Source: Bretschneidera sinensis
Lineage: Eukaryota > Streptophyta > Magnoliopsida > Brassicales > Akaniaceae
Reading direction: 5' to 3'
NCBI GenBank assembly: GCA_023935145.1
Contig: CM043697.1
Location: 47,468,001 to 47,532,000 of the forward strand
DNA length: 64,000 bases
Shown: positions 24,502 to 36,500 of the stretch, one piece after another
Position numbering within the stretch: the stretch's first letter is position 1
Layout of the letters: each line of letters opens with the position of its first letter
Made by a program: the position numbers and the translations under genes
The notes under the pieces: model-generated
The model's database searches: none
Told to the model about the DNA's origin: nothing
The model's input: the letters and a program-made list of their open reading frames with translations, nothing else

Positions 24502-27500
24502 TCAAACACCATCCACAGCAACCTCAGTAGAACCTGATGTGACCACTGTGGATGTGCAAACACCATTACTCATGCAAGGCTGGAAACTTGGTTCTGTGAT
24601 GGCTTCATCAGTCGTCCCACAAGAAGGATGACAACTCGGATTCACATAAGCATCAATCACATTGCCTTGACAGGAGCTAACACTACAGTCAACAGACATC
24701 ACAGCACATTGACTATCGGCAACATCTTGTGCTCTTTGGTGAACGGAGAGGGAAGTTGGGTGAACCACATCATCGGTAATGGTACTAGTCTTGGACAGAA
24801 TCTGAGAACCAGTGCATTTGGTAGACGCAGGGCATATACCTGATACAGGCATATGGCGCACAATAGTAAGGTTATTTCCCACTTCAATAGTTTCAAGCAT
24901 TCTTTGAATTGAATCAGAAACACATTCCATAACCTGCAACCGTTGAGAAGCATGATGCTTACCGTCATTCACATCTTGAGAAATCTGACTTGTAGGTTCT
25001 GAATCACCTGTTATAGTGTTCTCACCAGAAGCTTTTAACTCCAGATCGTGAGGTCGAGTAAGGTTGATTTCATCAGAGCAATTCCCAGACTCCTCAGCAT
25101 GAGAATTGAGATTGTCTCTAACAATGCTCTTTCTTTCTTTCACCATGGAGGCAGAAACAGCATTGTGGTATTCACAGGTCTCTTCAATTTGTTCATGAGC
25201 ATTACACACAGTACCCTGAGGACTCCGAACAGTTTCATTAACCGTTTCCAGATTTTCACAGGCTGCACCCAATTGAACAAGACATTTTGCATCGCCACCA
25301 AATTCTGAAATATTGACAGTTTCATTTGTTACATTGGATTTATCATTCAAGGAGCCATGAAGAAGCTGTGAACGGGATTCCGCAGCAGTAGTTTCGTCAT
25401 TTTCCTCACGAGCAGTACCCTCAGCAGGAACGTTTAAATCAAACCCTGAACATCTCTCATCAGAATTATTTGCCACTTTATCCATAGTTTGCTTCTCCTT
25501 GAGGCCATGGGCCCTCAAACCTACAGCACATGCAAGGTGTAATACCAGTAACAAATAATATAAGAAGTCACAGAAAAGTTCAGTTATGTGCTAAATACCA
25601 TCAGTATGTATCATATTTTCCCCAGCCAAATGATGTTTTAACAAAGGTTTCTGCAACATATCCACGCGAGGAAACACCAACATATTCATATTCCTCATTT
25701 TTTGCTTGCTTGATGCTTCTAGGGGCTTGAAACCAAAAACTGAAGTCCATGTTCCCGTGAGTTCCGAGATTGCAGGTATCACCAATTTCTCAACATCTAG
25801 AGAGCAGAGAACCTGATGTAGGTTTATAAAAAGTGACACGAGGAGCAGATGTTAAAAGTAAGTAAATGGAAAGCAACTAAGAGTTCAACTTTAATGAAAT
25901 GCATGAAAATCCACTAATAGCACAAAGCAAATAAAATACCAATCTATATTTTTATGCAGACACTTCAAAATATTCATACAGATAGATCAGTAGATATTTT
26001 TAAATTTAAGAAAACAAGCTATGTTCAACAGAAGTTGGGAATTCTCTATATCAGAATGAGTTATAGAATACTGTTTTAAGTGCTGAACGCTCAAGTGAAG
26101 ACTGAAAAGTCCCATTTTCCTTTTAACCAGAATCACTGCCAGCAGAAAGGCCAAATCCTGTGCCCTAAAGATTATCATAAGCACAAAAAAAGAATAATTA
26201 AAACTTTTAGATCTCAAACTACTAATGATGGGCTCTGTGAACAAAATGATTTAGTCAGCAAGCCCGAAGACACCAATATTGAATATAAAACAGTCAATAT
26301 GATGTGTTCATTAGGTTAAGAGTCCTAATGTCTATAACTTTAACATCAATACTGTGGTTTGTATTTTGACTTGGTCGCATAACAATATGTATGTACAAAA
26401 CTTTTTAAACTGTTGGTCATGCATTCCATCCACATTAACTTATGCATTTGTACAAATCGGTAAAGAAAGCTTAATCAACAAATCTTGATTAAGTTGAAGA
26501 GATGCTCTGGAGTAATAATCATTACAAGCATGAAGATACATCGGATTCAAAGCTTTTTCATAGATAAGGAATTACTAAAATTTATGGGGAAAAAAAGTTA
26601 TACATGATATTCTCCTGAAATTCCATAAGACACACTATGGGCAGATGTAATTGATCTAAAATGATTAAATTAAAAAATTTCCTACAATATTTAATTGTCT
26701 ACTCCACAGAAGCAACTTGAAGTTTATGCACATACACAGGATCCATGTTCATTGAAAATCTTTGTTGGCTATAAATTGAATAAGCAATCTACAAGTTTTT
26801 TGTGATTCCAAAAACTTGGAATCAAAAGTTTTAAGCCACAAAAAGAAAAGAACATACGAGGAAAAAAAATTAACACTACCAACATGGTCACTTGTCACGA
26901 GAGATTAGAAGCAATATGCACATGTAAAAATTACATTCCCAGTTAAGTGGGTATCATTTCCAGCATTTACATAGTTTCGGGGGGTGGGGGAATACAGGAA
27001 TCAGTGACTTCTGTTCTAGAAAGATCCTAATTTTGGACTGTGTTGGAACCATCAAGATTGTAACCCACAGAAAACCAACTATGAAATGTATGGTCTGAAC
27101 AAACATTGTGAATGGTATGGCATTTATATTTTCAGGGAACTCCTCTGGAATAGCGACATAATTTTTCTAGATATTGCACAAATCCTCAATGAAAAATGTT
27201 AGTGGCTGAAGAGAGTAAAAACCTCATAAGACCAAAACATCAACTACAGGTCAAAATGCAAGAAAATTTTCAGCCAACGTGACTAACACATTAAAGAAGA
27301 TGCTAATTTTTCTTAGTGGCACCTAACAGAAAGATCCTGGTATGAACATCTTAAAATGTTTGTTGTTTGAGGTACCTAGATCCAGCAAGAAGATAATTAA
27401 ATTAAAAAGCTAAAACTTGTGAGAGGGTATCCCAATGTACGACATTCATGTAAACTGTTTATCCAACATAAAGGTCAATACTTTATCAATAAGCACTTTT

Positions 27501-30500
27501 CACAACCTCTTTTTTTTCTTCCTACACCTCCATTTTCTGGTTTTATTTGTTTCCTCATCACTTCACACAAATATTTAATACATTTTTTCCTATTAGGTTC
27601 AAAACCATAAGCAAAAAAACAACAATTTGGAAAATATCTCAGATAAACTGCACTAATTAAACACAATAAATGCAACTTAAATAACCAAGTCCCGAAAATG
27701 ATATCCAATAAGAAAGAGAAGTAAAATGCCACAGTAGTTAATATGCATTCCAAAGCACAAACAAGCATGGTCTAGAACCAAAATTTGCACATTTGGTTTG
27801 GAACATACAGATTCAATTGCATTTAGAAGACGACGGCACATCCCTTGACGTCTGTACATATGGCGGGTCCCAATGAACGGCATCTCTGCTAATTGATTGC
27901 CATGAATCCTATTTGACCAAGAAGTGAATAATGTCATTGTTAGAATTTAACTCTTGAAACATGCAAACAAACACGCACATGGTGCATCCACACACACGGG
28001 CACAATCTCACCAAATAGCAATTCTACTACATCCACAGCACATGCAATCATTCACCATGCTGATATTAGTGACTAACAATTAGATTCTACCGACTTCCGG
28101 ATTTGGTAAGGCATCTTTTTCTTCGATAACCAGATACTTTTAACTGCTTTAGTTCACTGATATTCTTCACTAGTTTTTAGTACATAGAAAGCTTATCACA
28201 TCATGATCTGTGGATCTACCATGCACAACCAGATCCAATAGACAACTGTTGTCCATATAACTAACAGATCTTATTTGGATATAAAATTGACCACTTAAAT
28301 GTTAAATCCTGTTACATATTAGACAAAATTATAATTATACAAACAATATCTATACATTTAACCCCTTTTTTCAGTTATTTTAACTAGCCCAAAGAAATAC
28401 CAAAGGAAAACAAGTTCATTATAAAAATACTAATTTTATTTAGCAACTTATTTAACCAGATCAAGTTTGCTCCTCAACTCAAATAAGCTGTAATCCCCAA
28501 CTAGATGGGTTCGGCTAACAAGTAGATTTGCACCTACACATGCATAATATGATAAAAGGTGATCAACAATTCTAAAAGGTTATCCAACAATAGAAACAGC
28601 TAGAAGACTACATGTGAAACCATAACCAAAGCTCGACCATACACATGATTTCCTGGACTCCATTTAGAAAAAACCCATCACTCTTTAACAATTAAAATTA
28701 CAGCCAAATAAACTATCCCATGATTGTACAAAAAAGTAGAGAATGGGAAATCTGAAATTCTTGATGTTAAATCCCAGGAATCTTACTGCTAGCAAAATTG
28801 AAAGATATAATTGCTCCCATACTTACCAAGCAGTATTTAAATGTTTCACCAGAATGATCAAATCTAATCAACATACAAGGCTATTAAGCAATCATTCTAT
28901 TCTACTTTAAGAAGTGATTAAATCCTATCTACACACAAATCTGTGTCTGTGTTTAGTATTTTCACAATATACTATAATAATAATTTCTATATATTAACTA
29001 AAAGACGAGAATTAAAAACTGATAAACAGTAACATAGTAACACAACCATGGAATGATGGAAGGCAGGCGTACCTAATGGATGCTGCAGCAATTATCTCAT
29101 CACCCCTCTCTAGAATTGCAGTAAAAAAACAACTATAGTTTAGCCGACTAAAATTTGACCTGAAAAAAGAAAATATTGATAATTCAATCAAATCCAAAAT
29201 GCTCGTATCTTATTCAACTCAGTATTTATATGATCATAATTAAGGTGAATATTATTTGTTCCATACAAGCAGAACAAAGTTAGGCTAACTAGTTTACCTT
29301 GAAAAGCAACTTATCAAAAAAAATACTAGACAAGCAAAACAAGATACAGAGGGCAACTACAAATTAATGAAGAACCATCAGGAGAAAGTTTTTTTCCAAG
29401 TATCACTCATGAGGTAGGCATCAATTTCATTGTTAAGACCTGCATGAGACAACTGAGAACACAATAAAATGCACTTAACTCCGGTCAAGTATCAGATTTA
29501 ATATTTACCCAATATAAACTTGCAAGGATTCAAAGACCATGTCATACTCCGAAGAAAACCTTAACAATAAATCTTTGTGAGGCAGTAACAAACCTGTTGA
29601 GAATCCTAATTAAATTTATGTTGAGAGTCTTAACTAGGTTTCCTATTATGTGTCCTAATAGGTTTCCTAAGTCTTATCTAGTTTATATCTATCTTATCTA
29701 GTTGACGTCTCCTAGTCCTATTAGGTTTGATATTCATAAGTCTATATATAGAATTGTTGAATTGTATTCAACTCATCAATCAATAATACATAATTCTTTT
29801 CAATTCTTCTTATCAACATGGTATCAAAGTTCATGGTTTGGGATCCTGATGGTGATCTAAAATAAACACCTAATATATATAGTTTAGAATCTGTTTTTTT
29901 TAGTTTTGTTTTGTTTTTTTCCAACAATTTTTCTGGCATTTCTCTGTTGTGTCTTCTTTTCCAACAGGTTGTTTTTCTGTTTTTCAGGTAGAAACAGTTT
30001 CTACCAGATTCTGTACGTTTTTTTTTTCTCTGTTTCTGTTGGAAAAAAAAATAGTGAAGCAAAGGCTGAATTAAAAAAATATATATGTATCTGTTATGTG
30101 TTCTTGTGTTTCCTCTTCAAGAAGAAAAAGAAAAAAAGTTCAAGAAGAAGAGCTTTTAATCGTACCTAAAGAAGAGTTCTCCAACCCGATGTTAATGTTG
30201 TTGACCAGATCTAACCTGTATTGATGTTGAATCCTCCTGACTCATTGATTGCAATCCATTCAAGTCAAAGTCTACGTTATTAAAAAAAACAAAGCAAAAA
30301 AAAAGTCAAAGTTTTGTTGATCCGGTGTCTTGTTAGGTGATACCGACGCAATGACCTAATTGTTTGTCGTGGGTGAGGAGCCCAAACTTGTTATCATGGG
30401 TTATTGTAATTTATAAGTTTGGATTTATTTGTTTCAAATTGGATTAGGTTTGTTATTGGTATGGGTTTTTTTGTAACAAGTTGGTATAACTTGAGGAAGA

Positions 30501-33500
30501 GTATTGAGAGTCCTAATTAGGTTTATGTTGAAAATTCTAATTAGGTTCCCTATTATGTGTCCTAATAGGGTTTCTAAGTCTTATCTAGTTTATATCTATC
30601 TTATCTAGTTAATGTCTCCTACCCCTATTAAGTTTGATATTCATAAGTCTATATATAGGGCTATTGAATTGTATTCAAATCATCAATCAATAATAAATAA
30701 TTCTTTTTGATTCTTCTTGTCAACAACCAATACAAAAGCATAAAGAATATATGAAGAAAATAGAACGCCATGAAATGTTCAAAAGCCAACTAGAATACAG
30801 ATCATTTGGCGCACAAAATGTGAACATCAACATGTTTCACCACTTGCAATAAAACATTAGGGGAGAAACTCATATAGGCTTCGCAAATTGTGACATTTAG
30901 AAGTTAAAATGTGGTCAAGCTATTCTAAACACATTTCTATGTGCACGCACATGCAAATAATTGTAGCCTACTTTGCCACAAAATTTAAAAATCCATGTAA
31001 GATTTTGAAATTGGTCTTGACGTCGCTATTCAAAAAGAGTAGACAAAAGAAGAAACTAAAAGCATGCCAGACTGATGCACTACTTCTAATTGTAATCAAT
31101 CACATAACATTGATATACAACATATACAAGAATCTTCACTACACATGTTAATGTGTGAGCATGTACGGTTGTTGAGAGATATGGTTTTCTAATTACATAT
31201 GTATTAGGTTTTCTAATATGTTTTAGGTTTCCTAATATTCTTAGTTTATTCTAATTAGGATTTATAGTCTTAGATCCCTATATAGGGTTGTTGGTTTATT
31301 CACATAACACATAAATTATAATAACTCAATAATATTTATTCTCAATCTCTTATCTCCCTCTCTCTATCCCTAACCTAAATCTCAATATGGTATCAGAGCT
31401 CATGGTTTGGGATCATGATGATGATCTGTAGAGGTGGAAAACGGACGGATCGGGCCGAGTACGGTCCGAGTCAATGGGTACGAGTTAAAAAATTGTCATT
31501 TTCTAATGGGTCTTATTTTTCATACGCATACCCGTGTTTTAGCAGACAGGTAACAGGTCAAACACGAGTATGGACAAAAATTCTCCTATTTGGTTGAGAA
31601 AAGCGTGACCCAGTCCGCATATGTGTTGGGTCTTACATGTAACGGGCCAACGAGCATGGGCTAAAAATGTTTTTTTCCCTAACGGGTCATATTTTTCATG
31701 CCTATATCCATGTTTTAGCGAGTGGGTAACAGGTCAAAAACAAATCGGGTCAAAAATAGATTGGGTCAAAAAGTCCCACCTCTAGTGATCTAAGATAAAC
31801 ACCATTAAAAAAAATCCAGTTTAGAATCCCTTTTAGTTAATGTTTTGTTTTTTCGCCTACTTTTTGTTTCTGGTGGTTTGTCTTCTCTAGTTTCCAACAA
31901 TTCCGACGAGATTCTGTTCACAATTCCAACAACTTTCCAACAAGATTCTGGCGGATTCCGATAGTATTCCAGTGATCGGAGCCCATTATCATACTCATCT
32001 AGTGTTTTGGTCACAAATATGTGGTTGGTATGGTCGTGCGACATCGGGAAGTGGTGGATTGAAGACTTAAAGTCTCTTAAAATCTCTTGTACCGCCAAAT
32101 TTTCGATGTCGGCTCAGTGATTAGAGACCATCACCGGGTTCGCGCTGCTCTAGCGATCAGAACCTTGTCTCTGGTGCTCCATTCTGGCCAATCGTTGTCG
32201 TCAGATTTTCGTGACCTGTTTTGATAGTCTAGACTCGTTTTTTTGACCCAAATCCATTCGGTAAGTTGAAAAAAAAAAGAAAAAAAATATATGTTAAGTG
32301 TTTTTGGTTTTGTGTTTACGGTTGAAAAAGTAGAAGAAAGAAGAAAAGAAAAAGAAAAAGCAGAAAATGAGAAGAAAAAAGAGGAATTCCTGAAGAAGAA
32401 TTCTTAATTGTTTCTGTTGATGTTGTTGACCCGATATTGATGTTGTTAATTCGATCAGACCTGTATTGATGTTGTTATCCTCATGACTCGTTGATTACAA
32501 CGCATTCAAATCAAAGTCAAAATTAGTTAAAAACATGACAAAAAGTCAAAGTCTTGTCTAGTGGTATCGACGTGATAACCTAACTATTTGTCGTGGGTGT
32601 GGAGTCACAACTTGTTATGAGTTTATTTGTAACAAATTAGTGTATGTGTATGCTCCAACTTGAGAGGGAGTGTTGAGAAATATAGTTTCCTAATTACATA
32701 TGAATTAGGTTTTCTAGTATGTATTACGTTTTCGAGTATTCTTAGTTTATATTTCTTATTCCTATTAGGATTTATAGTCTTAGGTTTATATATAGGGTTG
32801 TTAGTTTATTCACCTAACACATCAATAATAATAACTCTATAATGCTTCCTATTCCGATGTTCCTCATCTCCTTCTCTCTGTCCCTAACCTAAAACTCAAC
32901 AATAGTCATTTAGATTTTCTTATTTAATGGCTTGGATCTCTCCAAGTGCTCCAGATATACAAAATTTCCTGAACAAGAAACCCCTCCCACCACCACCACC
33001 CACGCAACTCTCCAAGTTCCCATAGGTAAAGAATCTTGTCTAGAGCATAATAATAATTATATGACAAAAAGTTTTGCTAATAAAAAGACACTGCAATAAC
33101 TGTTCTTTTTTTCCTTGTTTAAGTCAGCATCCTCTGTACTTATACCAACAACTGGTATTACCAAAACAAATTCTACTCCATACACAAAACAAGTACGTCA
33201 AAAAAAATTAACCATAATTAATCTATAGTCCTACATAGAATCCCAAAGAATATTAAAAAAATTGCAGATTATTCTGACCATGAAAGGTGGTGTAAACTAC
33301 ATATATGTAGTTCAAGTGTGCTTACCCAAAATTATAGACAATATTATGAATCAAATTGATCCCACTTCTGTGGTCAATAAGAGGCAAAAAGCACTCATCC
33401 ATTACAAGCGACGCAGCAACTAGTTTGGAATTACATTCAATCTGCTGAGGTACTTCACTTGAAGAAACATCTGAGCCAACATCAAATCGGTGGAGAAGAG

Positions 33501-36500
33501 TCCATGAGAAACCTTCTTGCAGTTCATGTTTTACCCCAAGAAGCATCTGCAGCCTCTCAAATAACTGCCAAACCAAAAACATTTAAATCAATTTCAAGGC
33601 ACAGCAAATAGAAATAGATCATAATCTTTCTTGAATAAATACAAACAAATTTATAAAATTTCTCAAAAGGAAAGATTGCTTCTATATATTTAAAAATAAA
33701 AACCTACATTAGTCAGGAAAGAACTTTAGATCTAGGCAACTGCTGCTGATATTTGAACACTATTAAATGTTTTTGTCCTTTAGGTCTCTCCAATGATTTG
33801 TGTTACCTTTTTCATTAATAAGTTCACCCAATACCTATTTTACATACAAATGATTTTTCCAGGCTAAGGAAAGATATCTGAAAATACCACTACCAGATAA
33901 TAAATTCTTATTATATTAGCTAAAGCATTACAAGGACCGATCGATGTTCTCTGTCCGAATTTTAGCAATGATGAATGAAGATACTTATTTACAATTACAT
34001 TTAACCAGCCAGCCTAGTGTTAATGGTTTTCCAGGTTAAAACACCACGGCCCTAACAATGCAGCTTCCACCAGACCATTAGATTTAGCACCCAAAATCAA
34101 ATTTTCCACTCCAGATTGTCACCTCCATTTGCAAAGGCAAAACCCTAGTCTCTTTCTTGCTTTACACAGATTTACTAGATTCAAGCCAAAAATAAAGTAC
34201 CCGTGAGATCAATTTGGAGATTGCTTCAGGATTAAAGGTAGTGCATGCTTGATAAAATTCACAGCCTTTACACTTGGAGCACATAAGGCCATAACATTTC
34301 GTGTTATACCCACTTCCGCAATACCACACCATGATGCAAGTTGATAACCCATATAAATTGGCCCAAGCTAGAAACTAGTGAATTACTATTTTGGCTATAT
34401 TCACTGGTTCATGGTTATTCATTACTTCTCACCACTTAAAATTATAGAGTTTAACAGTTTCCTGGTCTCACTGAAATAACAACCCCCATTTTCAGAGGCG
34501 AAGGCGTTGGGCTAGGTGTTTTACCCCAATGAGGCAAGGTGTTGGGATGTAAGACTTTTGGAACGTTTGGGCGTTTCGAAATTCTAATAAAATAATAATA
34601 ATTAATTAATTAAAATGATATAAATGATATAAAAATTAAAAATAATTAAAATTAAAATTAAAATTTAGATAAATTAATTTTCAACAAACTTTAATACTTT
34701 TATTAACTCTCCAAAGCATATAAATTATAATTATAATTTTATAAATATTAATATATATTTATACATACACTATATATTTTTTTATTTTTATATTGTTGTA
34801 ACTCGTAAGTGATTAATTAAATAGTTTGTAGCTGTTATTAAACTATATAACATGTAATAAATATTTATGAAACCACTACGGCATTGTAAGGAAAAGAAAA
34901 TGTTTAATCTAATAAAATAATCACTTTCTAGTTTTGACTCAAGTTTCAGTTTTCAAGATTAAAAAAATAATATATATTTTAGACTTAACCAAAGGAATTG
35001 ACAAAATTGGGTTCCATCATCTTCATATGCACATTGCTTTCTAGGAGACAAAAAAATTTGATTCCCACGTTAGAAGACCTTGACTATTCAATGATCCTAT
35101 GCATGTTTCTTGGAACTTTATATGGTTTTTATTTGTATACTAGTATATTTTATATCCAGACAAATCAGACCAAATCAGTGGCAGCTATGTTAATCCTAGT
35201 CTCGAAAAAGGCTTTCTTCTGCACAAACATCAAATTTAAAAGACAGCTCAAAACTTAATAGGACCATCATCATCATATTTAAAACATGAAATACCCGCAA
35301 CAAGACCATCATCCTAATCATAATTAACACATCCATTAACCACATTGACATCTAACCAAAGACAAGTACATAATAAGATGTTAAGTACCAACTCGTTAAT
35401 TTTATATATCATCACTCCAATAAGTTCATAACTAACAATCAATGTCTTACAAGACCAATAATTATACTAAGCAAGCAGCTAGTTGTCAAACTTTTCCAGC
35501 CACCATCGAAAATTAAAAAAAGCATATATAAATTAAATTAATGCCATAAATGGTAAGCTTCATTAACAGATTAACACATCATTATTGACTCAAAGATACA
35601 CCATTACAGCGATGGATATCTGAAATACTACCTCTTGACATTTCTTTCCACAGAAAGACAGATTACTGCAATCATCATTTGTAGCCTCCTTTTCCTGAAT
35701 ACATGATTCGTGATCTACAACAAAAAAAGACAGTTAAAGTTTTTGACCAAGATAACTTTTTCAAGAAATGAAGATGGCACAATAATACTGACAACAACAA
35801 TGGCAACAATATACTGCTAACAGCAGCAGCAGCAGCAAAAATAACATTGACAATGGAATAAGCAAATCTGCACACAGTTATAGTTTGGATAATTAGAAAG
35901 ATAAGAGCAAATACATTTTTCTTCACATAAACAGCAAGTAAATAGTGCAGATAGGGCTGTATTATTATCATTATCCTTTTGATATGTAGCCTCACCGACC
36001 ATCCCACAAAATTTGCATGAGCAATGAAGACAGTGCCAGTCACCTGAAGGGAACTCCTGGAATTCAAAAAAATAAAGACTGTATTACTGATCTACTAGAA
36101 TAAACATAAAATTAAACACATCCCTACATTTAATACAGAAATTATCTAAAACTTATAGTGCTAATGCTAGTCCTTTTCTAGCCACTATTCGTGAATTACA
36201 TATTATTCTGAAACAACATCAACAGGGATCTTGCCCGCTTTGGAGCGTTAGTAAGGAGACTTCTCTGCCCACAACGTGGACATGGGTTTGAGGTGTGTGT
36301 GGGTTTTAACAATCCAAAAAATGCATCAAAGAATTTCTTTCTTTTGTTCTTAATATTTATTTTTTTTATTAACGACAAATATTAGTCAGAATTTGTCAAG
36401 GCAACAAACCCAAAGAATGGAGAGCTGGACTGTAATTTATAAACCTAAATGCAAGGCCAGGCATCATGTGTGTATCCCTCAAAAAGCTCATTCCAGCCTT

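Noticed and set aside
29595..32901. Cassandra-type TRIM carrying a 5S rRNA promoter
   Set aside because: The LTRs lack the 5S internal control sequences; they are ordinary TRIMs.
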